Shown here one piece after another: positions 41,647 through 51,099 of a stretch of DNA of 64,000 nt. Below the pieces are notes generated by a model, which made no database searches, had not been told where the DNA came from, and saw only the letters and a program-made list of their open reading frames with translations. The DNA is taken from assembly GCA_945882415.1 (NCBI GenBank), contig CAMCWC010000007.1, positions 1 through 64,000 on the forward strand. The letters run 5' to 3'. The stretch is from Chthonomonas calidirosea. GTDB lineage: Bacteria > Armatimonadota > Fimbriimonadia > Fimbriimonadales > Fimbriimonadaceae. Position 1 is the first letter of the stretch, and the number at the start of each line of letters is the position of its first letter. The position numbers and the translations under genes are program-made.

Positions 41647-42351
41647 CTACTCCGTGATCAGCCACGCGGGGTCTTCTTGCAGCTGACGCACCAGGCGGTC
41701 GTGGGCGATGCGGGTTTGGAGGAGGCAGCCCCACTCAAGTTCGATCAGGGCTTCTTCTTGCAGCCAGAGGTCGCGGAGTTTGTCTCGGTAGCGGCAAATC
41801 AGGTCCGGGTTTCGCGGTTTGAACGGACTCGCTTTGGCTTTCCCATCGGCCGTGATGACCTTTACCGATACTTCGGATGCCTGTAATGCATAAGGAACGC
41901 GGGCATTTTCTTCGGCGGCTTCGATGACGGTGGAGTACATCATGTCCATGCCGAAGATGAATTCGAGGCTAGAGAAGTTGGTGATCTCTGGCATGGGAGA
42001 GCCCATACCGGATGGCGACATGGCGTAGAGGTTTCCGGGGATCATGATGGCGGCGCTTCGGCCGGTCACCATCCATGAGTGGGTGGGATGCAGGGTTCGC
42101 GCCTTGGCCCCTAGCACTTGGAAGGCGGCTTGGGAAATTTCGCCGTTTAGAATGGGGGCGGTTGAGACATCGAAGGTGTCGGACGGCGTCGAGAATGTCG
42201 GGAAATAGTTGACCTGCTTGCCTCTTCGAGACAAGACGAAGTTCACGAGGTCGGTGGCGGTTTCGTCGTAGGCTGCCGGGACTCCGCCATGAATCACCAC
42301 CGGACTATCGCGGTTTAGGAGTGGTTCGATGAGTTCTAGCAGCTTTGCCAT
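41647..42351 (-). CDS. AAC(3)-fold acetyltransferase-like protein
   Basis: Resembles aminoglycoside 3-N-acetyltransferases: VVIHGGVPAAYDETATDLVNFVL, NYFPTFSTPSDTFDVSTAPILNGEIS, and GAKARTLHPTHSWMVTG. At 234 aa it is shorter than typical ~270-aa enzymes, and the usual N-terminal HSSL and G-x-G-T acetyl-CoA features are altered (HGGV; RRGKQVN). Substrate unknown; resistance activity should not be assumed. Confidence 0.65.
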   Translation of the reverse strand: MAKLLELIEPLLNRDSPVVIHGGVPAAYDETATDLVNFVLSRRGKQVNYFPTFSTPSDTFDVSTAPILNGEISQAAFQVLGAKARTLHPTHSWMVTGRSAAIMIPGNLYAMSPSGMGSPMPEITNFSSLEFIFGMDMMYSTVIEAAEENARVPYALQASEVSVKVITADGKAKASPFKPRNPDLICRYRDKLRDLWLQEEALIELEWGCLLQTRIAHDRLVRQLQEDPAWLITE

Positions 42352-42394
42352 GGTCGCAAGAATCCTACCTTAGCGGTTCTTGCGGCCCAAGGCT

Positions 42395-43039
42395 TTACTC
42401 CAAGCGGTAATCGCCCGGGTCGAACTCGTATTCCTGCGTGGCTTTGGCTCCGGCCATGAGGGAGCCGCCGGTGGAGGTGAGCTCCAACATTCCGCCCGCG
42501 GCAAGAACCTTATCGTTCCACATAATGATTTCGATTCCGTGGTCCATGTCCCAGGCGGTCTGGAAGTTGTAACCCACGATCCATTCATTCTCTGGCTCGC
42601 CGCGCACGATGCTGATTCCGGTGAGTTTGAAGAACCGATTCAGCTGCTCGGATGGCTCGCCGCCGAGTTCGCTCTGGATGAATTCCCAGTGCTTTTGCCA
42701 GACGGGCATGCCGGGGAGATTGTCTTCTTGAAGCTCAACGAGGCACCGCGCATGGATTGCCGCGAGCTTGACTTTAAGGGCGCTTTCGATCGCTTCGAGG
42801 TTGGATTGGATGAACTCCCAGGTGGGCAGGTAGCTTTCGTCGGGAACGTAAACGCAGAGCGAGATAACGTCGCCCGGCTCGCGGCAAGAGGTGCAGCAAG
42901 GGTCTAGCGGGGCTGGGTCTTTGGTGAGTTCCCACGTATGGAAAGTCTCGTCGTAAACCGAAAATGGCACATAGAAATCGCGCAGAAACGGCTTCGGCTC
43001 TTCCCAAATTCGCGGATTGTCAAAGTCCTGCTCAACCAC
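42395..43039 (-). CDS. Hypothetical cytosolic protein, immunity-like
   Basis: 214 aa, acidic, Trp-rich and beta-containing (FYVPFSVYDETFHTWELTKD; YLPTWEFIQSNLEAIESALK; NEWIVGYNFQTAWDMDHGIE). Recalls DUF6985-type or other immunity proteins by composition and setting, not by clear motif. Same strand and close spacing as the SUKH and AAC(3)-like genes. Confidence 0.55.
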   Translation of the reverse strand: MVEQDFDNPRIWEEPKPFLRDFYVPFSVYDETFHTWELTKDPAPLDPCCTSCREPGDVISLCVYVPDESYLPTWEFIQSNLEAIESALKVKLAAIHARCLVELQEDNLPGMPVWQKHWEFIQSELGGEPSEQLNRFFKLTGISIVRGEPENEWIVGYNFQTAWDMDHGIEIIMWNDKVLAAGGMLELTSTGGSLMAGAKATQEYEFDPGDYRLE

Positions 43040-43069
43040 GGGACGACGTTACCCGAGGTGCGGAGGGGC

Positions 43070-43744
43070 TTAGGAATCGATACGGGCGTACCACATGGCG
43101 TTTGCGGCTTTCAGTCGGCCGATGTAGTTTAAGAGTTCGGTTGACTCCAATTCAGACTCGCGTTGGCGCTCTTCGATCGAGTCAAAAACGTCGGACGATT
43201 CGATCTCATAACTCGGCAGTCGCTTTTGAAATTCCAATAGATCTTGCTGGAGCGCTTCGAGCTGTTGGGTATCCAGCATGGCGTGGGTGGGCCAGTAGAT
43301 GCGATCGTAGGGCTCGGCCGACTCGATTTCCGGGGCGAGGCGGTGATAGCGGTAGGGAGTCATGCGCAGCATTTGGTGGTTGGCGCGGTCGCCTTCGAAC
43401 ATCTCCTCCGCGAGATCAAAAATGTGTTGTTGGATGGCCCCGTGTTCAGTTTTTTTCACGGTAGTCGACGGCTTGAACTGGGACCACATGCTGCCGATCG
43501 CCGAGTCCCAAGCCAGGGCTTCCCCTTCGGTGAGATCGCCGTACCAATCGTCACTCGCTAGTCGTTTTGTCACCCAGCCGATCGGGTCAGTTTGCCAAAC
43601 GGGCGGGACTTCTTCGAAGAAATCGTTTGCGTCTTCGTTCGAAGCGAGTGCCTTTAGGAACTTGTCAAGAAGGGTTGAGGAAGGCGCTTCGATGAACGCC
43701 AAGAACGCTTCTTGATCGATTGCAATTGTTTGGTAGGCCGCCAT
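43070..43744 (-). CDS. Hypothetical DUF1877/DUF7691-like protein
   Basis: 224 aa, highly acidic: FLAFIEAPSSTLLDKFLKAL, DPIGWVTKRLASDDWYGDLT, YRYHRLAPEIESAEPYDRIY. Not firmly recognised; the pattern suggests small uncharacterised families seen next to SUKH genes. Divergent from the fucosidase with 96 bp between starts. Confidence 0.5.
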   Translation of the reverse strand: MAAYQTIAIDQEAFLAFIEAPSSTLLDKFLKALASNEDANDFFEEVPPVWQTDPIGWVTKRLASDDWYGDLTEGEALAWDSAIGSMWSQFKPSTTVKKTEHGAIQQHIFDLAEEMFEGDRANHQMLRMTPYRYHRLAPEIESAEPYDRIYWPTHAMLDTQQLEALQQDLLEFQKRLPSYEIESSDVFDSIEERQRESELESTELLNYIGRLKAANAMWYARIDS

Positions 43745-43840
43745 TGGTTTCCGTTGCTGATGATACTTATAAGGCGTTCCTTACATCCCGAAGCTCCGTG
43801 CGCCGGTGCAGGTCCCGACCCGGCAGTACACTCTGCGACC

Positions 43841-45157
43841 GTGTCTGAAGAACGACTTGACGTCATTGCGCATTCGACTTCCCTTGCCCATGAGAAGCCG
43901 GAATGGCTGCGCGAGAGGCTGGAGTGGTTTCAGGATCAGAAGTTTGGGTTGCTACTGCACTGGGGTCCCTATGCGCTTTGGGACTGCTGCGAATCTTGGC
44001 CGCTTTCGCCGGGGGATGAGTGGGCGCGGAACGACGACATGGAGTGCTGGACCAGCCGCGGAAAGGACCTGGCGCGGTTTCAGGCCGACTATTGGGCTTT
44101 GAATCGGCAGTTCAATCCCGCCAAGTTTGATCCCGAATCTTGGGCAGCGGCGGTGGCGGATTCGGGGATCCGCTACGTCTCGCTGACGGCGAAGCATCAC
44201 GATGGGTTCTGCATGTGGGATACCCAGGAGACGTCCTACAAAATTACTAGCCCGGAGAGCCCTTATCCGGTGGATGTTTACAAGGGCTTCTGCGACGCTT
44301 TTCAACAGCGTGGGCTTGGGGTTTCGGTTTACTTTTCGAAAGCCGACTGGCACTCGCCGGCCTATTGGTCTCCCGAAGCGCCGGTGGTCACGCGCCAGGC
44401 GAACACGGTCGGAACGCCGCTTTGGGATGAGTTTGTTCGGTTTACCCACGCGCAGATTCGGGAGCTGATGACGGGCTATGGCAAGGTGGACGTGCTCTGG
44501 CTGGATGCGGGTTGGGTGAAGGCGGAGCGCGGCGAGGACTTGGACATGGCGGGCATGATCGGCATGGCGCGCGAGCTGCAGCCGGGGCTGATTGTCGCGA
44601 ACCGGACGGTCGGCGACGAGTTTGAAGACTTTATTACGCCGGAGCATCAGATTCCGGACGAGCCTTTGGATCAGCCTTGGGAATCGTGCCTCTGCATGGG
44701 GACCAGTTGGAAGTATTCCGGGCCGGAAACGTTCCGCTCAGTCGGCGAGATCTTGCGGATGCTCATCGAAATTGTCTCTAAGGGCGGCAACTTCCTGATC
44801 GGTTTTGGCCCGACACCCGAAGGTGAGTTTCCGGCTGGGGCCGTTGAGCGACTGAAAGAGATCGGCGCTTGGATGAAGATTAATGGCGACGCGATTTACG
44901 GGACTCGGGCGATTGCGCCGTACTTTGAGTCTGGGATTAGGTTTACGCAAAAGGATAACCGGGTTTTTGCGTTTCTTGTGGATGAGTCGGCGAATAGTCT
45001 TGTGTCTCTACGGCCGGGGCTCGGAGAGGAGTTGAGGCTCCTTGGGTCGTCGGTGGCGGTGGAGTGGACCGAAGTAGACGGCGCTTGCGTGTTTAGTTTG
45101 CCGGCTAATGTCGAGTCCCTTCCCCGCCCTTTGACGCTTTACTTTGATCGCGGTTAG
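43841..45157 (+). CDS. Alpha-L-fucosidase (GH29)
   Basis: 438 aa from GTG 43841. GH29 fold: KFGLLLHWGPYALWD, YVSLTAKHHDGFCMWD, and VDVLWLDAGW with the nucleophile Asp. It would release terminal L-fucose. No signal peptide from this start; a frame open to 43712 overlaps the divergent gene and does not add one, so it is probably cytosolic. The C-terminal beta domain is present. Confidence 0.85.
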   Translation: MSEERLDVIAHSTSLAHEKPEWLRERLEWFQDQKFGLLLHWGPYALWDCCESWPLSPGDEWARNDDMECWTSRGKDLARFQADYWALNRQFNPAKFDPESWAAAVADSGIRYVSLTAKHHDGFCMWDTQETSYKITSPESPYPVDVYKGFCDAFQQRGLGVSVYFSKADWHSPAYWSPEAPVVTRQANTVGTPLWDEFVRFTHAQIRELMTGYGKVDVLWLDAGWVKAERGEDLDMAGMIGMARELQPGLIVANRTVGDEFEDFITPEHQIPDEPLDQPWESCLCMGTSWKYSGPETFRSVGEILRMLIEIVSKGGNFLIGFGPTPEGEFPAGAVERLKEIGAWMKINGDAIYGTRAIAPYFESGIRFTQKDNRVFAFLVDESANSLVSLRPGLGEELRLLGSSVAVEWTEVDGACVFSLPANVESLPRPLTLYFDRG

Positions 45158-45206
45158 AAAGTAGCATCAGCAGACTGCAAGCTCAAATGAGCTCGTTCTG
45201 AGCACT

Positions 45207-46556
45207 TCACTTAGTGAGGCTGATTGACTTGATCCGCACCGAGGCACCTGGCTCGCCGCCCGGAACTGGGTCCCAGCGGAAGGCGACGATGGACCCGCGG
45301 TATTCGGGCGAAGCGGCCAGATTCACGGTGTACTTTCGGAACTTGCCGTCGCCAATGATCGCGAGCGGCAGGCTGCGCTCCTCACTGAAAGACTGCGCAT
45401 CCGTGCGTGCCCAATAGATGCGCCCTTCCGACTGGTTGCCTTGAAAGGCAGCTTCGATTTCTAATCGCGGGGCGGCCGCTGCGGGCCAAAAGCCGGTTGG
45501 GCTGAGCAGTTGCGGGTCCGATTCGCTGAGAGAGACTTTCAATTCGTCTTTAATCGGCCAGCCTGCATCCTTCGCATTCCCGTACCACCAATGCTGGCGA
45601 TCTCGGGCGAAGCGAAACCGAGGGAGTGCTGGTCCGCGTCGCTGAGCATAAACCGTTCGGCGAATCTCTTCCAGGCTTCCAACGATCAGGGCGTAGCGGT
45701 ACTCATAGGTGATGTTGTGGTCAAGAATCTCTTGGCGCAAGGGGGCGATGTAGCCGGTCGGAAAGTCTTTTTCACCGCCCGCGCCGGGCTTTCCGGCGAA
45801 ACCGCCAAGGAAAGTGGTTACGCCCGGTTGCCAAATGCCGAGGCCCTCGTTTTTGTCGTTCAGCATAGCCGCCCAGTTCTCGGTAGCTTGCCACCGAGTC
45901 CACGGAAAACTCGCCGGAATTTGATCGACTTTATCGTTGGTAAATGGTTGACTTCCCTGGTAAGAAACCAGCCTATGCCATGGTGCATTGGTGTAAACCG
46001 CCGGCAGTTCCTGATCTCGTCCGGCGTATTGCACGGGGTCCGACCGTCGATTTGTAAGCCGGCTGCGCACATTAACGGTGTTCCCGGATAGCGTGATCCA
46101 ACTCTCGAAGGTGCACTCGCCGGGCTCGTTGTCCAACGGCCATTGCATCGGAATGCACTTCACGTAGATGAGCTTGCCGGTATTTCTGTAGGCGAGCAAT
46201 TTGGAGCGATGTCCATAGCAGTCGCCGGATTGGATGGGGTTCCACCCTAGCCCGGCCCAGCTTTCCTGCGGCTTCTTTCCGTTCGGGGCAAACGGGATGG
46301 GGCCCGAGTAGTGCGACATCTGCACCTGCCGCCCCCAGTCGTAGCTGTTAATCATGTTGGCGGCGCCGCCCGACTTAGCAAGAAAAGTGATAGCGCCGCC
46401 AAGGTCAAGATTCACGCCGACCTTCACGCGGCCGTTGTCGAGGTAGCCATTTCGGCCCGCGGCAATTGGCTTCCGGCTTTGGTTCAAGCCAAGGGTTTCA
46501 GCGCGTGCGACGATACCACTAGAAAGCGCCAGAACCATCATCCCGGAGACCAACAT
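45207..46556 (-). CDS. Secreted hypothetical protein, mutarotase-like
   Basis: 449 aa with signal MLVSGMMVLALSSGIVARAE. The first ~300 residues (KVGVNLDLGGAITFLAKSGG ... VRSRLTNRRSDPVQYAGRDQ) resemble galactose-mutarotase-type beta folds; the C-terminal part (PRLEIEAAFQGNQSEGRIYW ... GASVRIKSISLTK) looks like a carbohydrate-binding module. Possibly a glycan-binding or degrading protein together with the fucosidase. Upstream 46557-46854 shows no gene. Confidence 0.55.
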   Translation of the reverse strand: MLVSGMMVLALSSGIVARAETLGLNQSRKPIAAGRNGYLDNGRVKVGVNLDLGGAITFLAKSGGAANMINSYDWGRQVQMSHYSGPIPFAPNGKKPQESWAGLGWNPIQSGDCYGHRSKLLAYRNTGKLIYVKCIPMQWPLDNEPGECTFESWITLSGNTVNVRSRLTNRRSDPVQYAGRDQELPAVYTNAPWHRLVSYQGSQPFTNDKVDQIPASFPWTRWQATENWAAMLNDKNEGLGIWQPGVTTFLGGFAGKPGAGGEKDFPTGYIAPLRQEILDHNITYEYRYALIVGSLEEIRRTVYAQRRGPALPRFRFARDRQHWWYGNAKDAGWPIKDELKVSLSESDPQLLSPTGFWPAAAAPRLEIEAAFQGNQSEGRIYWARTDAQSFSEERSLPLAIIGDGKFRKYTVNLAASPEYRGSIVAFRWDPVPGGEPGASVRIKSISLTK

Positions 46557-46854
46557 TGGAGTCAGCCTACCGCTTCGCGATCTGACCGAGATCAGTTTAA
46601 ACAGAGCTTACATTCTCCTGCTGGTGCTCGCCGATTCCCTAGCAAGACCACCAACCAGACTCACACGAAATGTCCAGGCTCCGATAGGCTCTCGCGCTCA
46701 GAGTTACGCTGGATACGCTTCGCTAAACACACTGCCGAACAACAGGGATTCATAGGCATCAACCAGCTATGATGTGATAGCTTTCAAAAAATGTGATTGT
46801 AAAGAGGGACTCCGAAATCGCTGTGGAAATTCCCACTCGTTGGACCAAATATGA

Positions 46855-49770
46855 ATGCGGATGAACTTGCTTCTCGCACTAGCAGTGGTGGGAATGTCTC
46901 CATCAGCGGCTTCGAGTGATACTCTCGAAAACCACCCGGAGCTCAAACTCGCGCTTTCTCAAACTCAACGGCAAATCCAGTCAGTAGACGGATCTTTCTC
47001 AGGCGCACAGCCCGGGCGATACCAGTTTGGGCTGTCGGCTTCCGGACGCCTCACGGTCGGAGATCTCTCCATCCGGACCGTAGCTTTCGGTAACGGGGAA
47101 AAGGCTGTGGCGACCGTCCGGCCGTCTTCGGCGCTTGGCAAAGACGAGCTTGGATTCAGCAAGTTGACGTTCAAGCGACCGGGTATTTCCGAGTGGTACG
47201 TCAACGAAGCCGAAGGCCTGCACCACTGGTTCCAGGTAGACAAGAAGGTCGGCGAGGGCAATCTTTGGGTCAAGCTCGCCGCTTCTGGGGCCGACGGCAT
47301 TCAAGTGAACGAAGAGAAAATTGACTTCGACACCAGCCAAGGGAATCTTAGCTATGCCGGACTTAAAGTTTGGGATGCAACCGGCAAGCAACTTTCCGCC
47401 AGCATGCAGCTTCGCGGCTCCGAAATTGTAATTGGCATCGAAGACGCCAGCGCAACCTACCCAGTTACCATCGACCCTACATGGACCGAAGAAGCAGTTC
47501 TGAGCGCAAGCGACAAGTCAGCACAAGCCCATGTCGGCACTTCTGTGAGCGTAAGCGGCGACACCGCGATTGTCGGCGGACCGGACGCCGATCCAGATGG
47601 CCTTCTTAATGCCGGACAAGCGTACGTCTATACTCGCTCCGGAAGTACATGGACTCAGCAAGCCATCCTGAGCGCAAGCGACAAGTCGGCACAAGCCTGG
47701 TTCGGCTGGATTGTCAGCATAAGCGGCGACACCGCGATAGTAGCGGCATACCAAGCAGATCCTGGCGGGACGTCGAACGCTGGCCAAGTGTATGTTTACA
47801 CACGCTCCGGGAGTACATGGAGCGAGCAAGCCATCCTGAGCGCAAGCGACAAGTCGGTTAGCGGCGAATTCGGCTATTCCGCGATTTTGAGCGGCGACAC
47901 CATCATCGTTGGTTCACGCTCTGCCGATCCCGGTGGCACGACGAACGCCGGTCAGGCGTACGTTTTCACTCGCTCTGGCAGTGTATGGAGCGAGCAAGCC
48001 ATCCTGAGCGCAAGCGACAAGACAACAACTGCCAATTTCGGCGTTTCTGTCAGCGTAAGCAACAACACCGCCGTCATCGGGTCAACTGGCGCAGATCCTG
48101 GTGGCACGACGAACGCCGGTCAAGCGTACGTGTTCACTCGCACTGGCAGTGCATGGACCCAGGAAGCCATTCTGAGCGCAAGCGACAAGACAGCATCTGC
48201 CAATTTCGGCGTTTCTGTTAGCGTGAGCGGCGACACCGCAGTCGTCGGGTCAAGCTCCGCTGATCCAGGTGGCACTACAAACGCCGGTCAAGCGTACGTT
48301 TTTACTCGCTCGGGCAGCGCATGGTCGGAGCAGGCCATTCTAAGCGCCAGCGACAAGTCGGCAAGTGGCAGTTTCGGCGCGTCCGTCGCGGTGAGAGGCG
48401 ATACCGCCGTCATCGGGGCAACTGCGGCAGATCCAGGTGGCACCAGTAATGCCGGACAAGCGTACGTATTCACTCGCTCCGGAAGCAGTTGGACCGAGCA
48501 ACAGATCCTGATTGCAAGCGATAAGGCTGCAAGCGCCAATTTCGGCCGTTCAGTATCGATCGACGGCATCAGCGGCATCGTTGGCGCGCACTTTGCACCC
48601 TCTAGTAGCTTTAGTGGTGCCGGACAAGCGTATGTGTTCCGACTCCCATCAGACATTGCAGCCTCCGTAGCCTTTGGATCCGCTGGAGTTTCCGGTGGCA
48701 AAAGCATCACTGGCACGGTGACGCTCGCAAGCGCACCAACCGCCGGCACCGTTGTCAGCCTCAGCAGCAACGACGCCTCGCTTACCGTCCCGGCAAGCGT
48801 CACCGTTGCCGCCGGTTCAACCACCGCATCGTTCACGGCTACCAGTTCGGTTGTCACCAGCGACACCCTCGTCACCGTCACTGCTTCGGGAACGGGCGTC
48901 ACCTCAGGCAACGGGCAGATCACGGTGCGAACCCCGCGAGTTGGCGGCATTACCTTCAGTGTAGATGCCGTCAAGCAGGGTCAATCTGCGACGGGAACCC
49001 TCGTCCTTCAGTCGGCTGCTCCCGCCGGGGGAACGCTAGTAAGCCTCGCCAACGGCAACTCTGACGCCTTAGATTGCCCCGCAACGGTCACGGTGCCGGC
49101 CGGACAAAGTCGAGTCACCTTCTCCGTCACCGGAAAGCCTGTCGGAATCGCCACAACGGTCAAGGTCGAGGCCACCCCGAGCTTCAACGAGAAGTCGGAC
49201 ACGATCACCGTCCAGCCCAGCGGCTTAGAGGCAGTCTCCGTTTCGGACTTTGTTCTTGGCGGCACGGGGCAAGGCTCTGTCACCCTTTCAACGGTCGCAC
49301 CGGCGGGCGGAGCGGTGGTGAGCCTTTCGGCAACATCGGCCAAGCTATCCGTTCCGGCCACCGTCACCGTGCCAGCCGGAGAATCCACCGCGAGCTTCTC
49401 GGTGAGCAGTACCGGAGTGGTGCAAAACGCGACCGTGCGGGCAACCTACCTTGGATTGAGCCAGACCGACTCCGTGTCGGTTTCGAGCACCTACATCGCT
49501 ACGGTGACGAGTTCAGCCACGTCGGTGTCAATGGGCGGAACGGCAACCGTCACGGTGACGCTGAATGCCGCGACCCCGCAAAACCTACCCATCACCATCT
49601 CGTTGCAAAAGGCTGGAGTCGTCTCCGCACCTATGCAACTCCTGATCCCCGCCGGAAGTAATTCGGGCACCTTCGAGGTAACCGGGCTTGCGCCGGGAGT
49701 GACGAACGTTTACGTGAGACTGATGAGCCAAGGCACGAAGTCTGCGAAGATCACCGTTACTAACCCTTAA
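46855..49770 (+). CDS. Large secreted repeat protein (FG-GAP-like propeller + Ig-like)
   Basis: 971 aa with signal MRMNLLLALAVVGMSPSAAS. About 210-600 holds seven 56-residue repeats (ILSASDKSAQAWFGWIVSI; GDTAIV...ADPGGTxNAGQ; YVFTRSGSxW), matching FG-GAP/integrin-like beta-propellers. From about 600 follow Ig-like or Calx-beta-like repeats (GTVTLASAPTAGTVVSLSS; VPASVTVAAGSTTASFT). Probably a surface adhesion or binding protein. Start is 46855 or ATG 46861. Confidence 0.8.
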   Translation: MRMNLLLALAVVGMSPSAASSDTLENHPELKLALSQTQRQIQSVDGSFSGAQPGRYQFGLSASGRLTVGDLSIRTVAFGNGEKAVATVRPSSALGKDELGFSKLTFKRPGISEWYVNEAEGLHHWFQVDKKVGEGNLWVKLAASGADGIQVNEEKIDFDTSQGNLSYAGLKVWDATGKQLSASMQLRGSEIVIGIEDASATYPVTIDPTWTEEAVLSASDKSAQAHVGTSVSVSGDTAIVGGPDADPDGLLNAGQAYVYTRSGSTWTQQAILSASDKSAQAWFGWIVSISGDTAIVAAYQADPGGTSNAGQVYVYTRSGSTWSEQAILSASDKSVSGEFGYSAILSGDTIIVGSRSADPGGTTNAGQAYVFTRSGSVWSEQAILSASDKTTTANFGVSVSVSNNTAVIGSTGADPGGTTNAGQAYVFTRTGSAWTQEAILSASDKTASANFGVSVSVSGDTAVVGSSSADPGGTTNAGQAYVFTRSGSAWSEQAILSASDKSASGSFGASVAVRGDTAVIGATAADPGGTSNAGQAYVFTRSGSSWTEQQILIASDKAASANFGRSVSIDGISGIVGAHFAPSSSFSGAGQAYVFRLPSDIAASVAFGSAGVSGGKSITGTVTLASAPTAGTVVSLSSNDASLTVPASVTVAAGSTTASFTATSSVVTSDTLVTVTASGTGVTSGNGQITVRTPRVGGITFSVDAVKQGQSATGTLVLQSAAPAGGTLVSLANGNSDALDCPATVTVPAGQSRVTFSVTGKPVGIATTVKVEATPSFNEKSDTITVQPSGLEAVSVSDFVLGGTGQGSVTLSTVAPAGGAVVSLSATSAKLSVPATVTVPAGESTASFSVSSTGVVQNATVRATYLGLSQTDSVSVSSTYIATVTSSATSVSMGGTATVTVTLNAATPQNLPITISLQKAGVVSAPMQLLIPAGSNSGTFEVTGLAPGVTNVYVRLMSQGTKSAKITVTNP
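47482..48657 (+). repeat. Seven tandem 168-nt repeats
   Basis: The motif CTGAGCGCAAGCGACAAG recurs at 47501, 47669, 47837, 48005, 48173, 48341 and 48509 (last two slightly altered), an exact 168-nt period encoding 56 residues. DNA identity between copies is high, so recombination between them is likely. Confidence 0.9.
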
Positions 49771-49786
49771 CCGGGCTCAATAGAAT

Positions 49787-49830
49787 GGCCGAGGGTTTGG
49801 TGCAAGCCAAGCCCTCGGCCCTTTTTGTTT
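49787..49830 (+). terminator. Strong terminator after the repeat protein
   Basis: GGCCGAGGG-TTTGG ... CCAAG-CCCTCGGCC stem with CTTTTTGTTTT after it. Confidence 0.9.
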
Positions 49831-49846
49831 TGCACCTCAAGGGCTC

Positions 49847-50320
49847 TCACTCAGGGTCGAAATCGATTACCATGTATTGTTCTGAACCCGGCTCCTCGTA
49901 GTACATTTTGATGCGAGTTTTAATGACTTCAGCGAGAATGGCGGGGCCGTAATAGAACTCTTTCGGCGGCACGCCTGGGATCCAAAAGAACACGATGGCC
50001 TCCTGATCGGCAAGGCGCTCACCTTTCGCGGATGAATCGGCGAGGAGGCGGAGGATGGCTCTCGGGATTGGGTCGTCCCCTTGTCCCTGAATCCAGGCAT
50101 TCAGTTCCGGAATGAATTCCTCGCGCAACCGATCGGCCAGCATCGTTTGGTCATCCAGCCGAATCAGCGGCAACAGTTCGTTCGCCTCACCCGGCTTCGC
50201 GTCGCCGGTGACGGCAGCCCCGACCGGCACATCATCCCCCTCTATGCGCCCTTGAAACCGAGCGACGATCTTAACTTCCGGCGGAGTGGAAGGTTTTCGA
50301 AACTTCTTCAGCCAATCCAT
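49847..50320 (-). CDS. Hypothetical 157-aa protein
   Basis: Acidic cytosolic protein (MDWLKKFRKPSTPPEVKIVA ... MVIDFDPE). No recognised domain. Starts ATG 50320. The 136 bp between it and the VapC-like stop hold nothing identifiable. Confidence 0.5.
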   Translation of the reverse strand: MDWLKKFRKPSTPPEVKIVARFQGRIEGDDVPVGAAVTGDAKPGEANELLPLIRLDDQTMLADRLREEFIPELNAWIQGQGDDPIPRAILRLLADSSAKGERLADQEAIVFFWIPGVPPKEFYYGPAILAEVIKTRIKMYYEEPGSEQYMVIDFDPE

Positions 50321-50456
50321 TCCGCAACAATATCAGATCGGAGTCATCCATTGAATGCTTCGGTTGGATTCATCAAAAGCAAACGACTAACTGCAAAAGG
50401 ACGAACCTTCACGCATGAGTGCTACACCGATGCTGATCCTTGAATGCCGCTCAGCT

Positions 50457-50822
50457 CTACTTCAGATCGATTGGAAAGATCCTAATACCCGGTACATTTG
50501 CGAACGCTCTGTCCAAAGTGATAAGTTCGGCGTTTGAGACGATGGCAGTCGCAGCAACAATTGCATCTGGAATCCGCAACGTTGTGCTTCGCCGAAGCTC
50601 GATTACCTTCTCGACGATGGTCTCGTCCAGCCCCACGATCGTCACTTCAGCAAGAACCTTTCGAATAGCTTGCTCCTCTTGCTCGCCTAAGTTACGCCAA
50701 CCGAGAAGCTCAATTTGCGAGATCACGCTGACTAGAAACCCTTCCGCTGGCAGACTCGTTGAGAGTCGGTCGTTGACGAGGTAGATAATAGCGTTTGTAT
50801 CTAGTACCTTCACCGATCCCAT
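50457..50822 (-). CDS. vapC: PIN-domain toxin (VapC-like)
   Basis: 121 aa: MGSVKVLDTNAIIYLV carries the first PIN Asp, VSVISQIELLG the conserved Glu, and RIPDAIVAATAI and ITLDRAF the later Asp residues. Mg-dependent RNase; VapC toxins cut tRNA or rRNA. Overlaps the antitoxin end by 3 nt or more. Confidence 0.82.
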   Translation of the reverse strand: MGSVKVLDTNAIIYLVNDRLSTSLPAEGFLVSVISQIELLGWRNLGEQEEQAIRKVLAEVTIVGLDETIVEKVIELRRSTTLRIPDAIVAATAIVSNAELITLDRAFANVPGIRIFPIDLK

Positions 50823-51022
50823 TCCGCGCGCTGAGCAATTTGCCACTCCAAGCCATCAACAGGGATATGGGCGGTGCCAGCGAACTGATTCAGGTCCACA
50901 ACGCGCACCTGAGAGCTAGAGCTGTTAACTCCGTGAATGAGCAACCCAGCGAGTTCCAATTTCTCGGCTCGGTTCAAACCCTCCAGCTCCTTCCAGATTG
51001 CCTCTACCTTTGAATTCGGCAT
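50810..51022 (-). CDS. Antitoxin partner of the PIN toxin
   Basis: 70 aa from ATG 51022 (MPNSKVEAIWKELEGLNRAE), helical with a hydrophilic C-terminus. The stop lies 13 nt inside the toxin reading frame, the usual coupled antitoxin-toxin order. Sequence family is not clear (not an evident AbrB or RHH), so it is called from context. Confidence 0.65.
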   Translation of the reverse strand: MPNSKVEAIWKELEGLNRAEKLELAGLLIHGVNSSSSQVRVVDLNQFAGTAHIPVDGLEWQIAQRAEWDR

Positions 51023-51062
51023 GTGCTCCACTTCTCGCTTGAATATTACTACGCCGAGAGCT

Positions 51063-51091
51063 CATGGCTAGCCCAACGCGAGCTAGCCATG
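51063..51091. terminator. Inverted repeat after the xylanase gene
   Basis: CATGGCTAGC/GCTAGCCATG, 10-bp perfect arms with a 9-nt loop, 9 bp after the xylanase stop. No T run, so either a weak terminator or an mRNA-stabilising hairpin. Confidence 0.4.
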
Positions 51092-51099
51092 CTGGAGCC

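Noticed and set aside
41647-42351. Aminoglycoside resistance gene
   Set aside because: The fold resembles AAC(3), but it is shorter with altered cofactor motifs and sits in an immunity-like gene run; no basis for a resistance claim.
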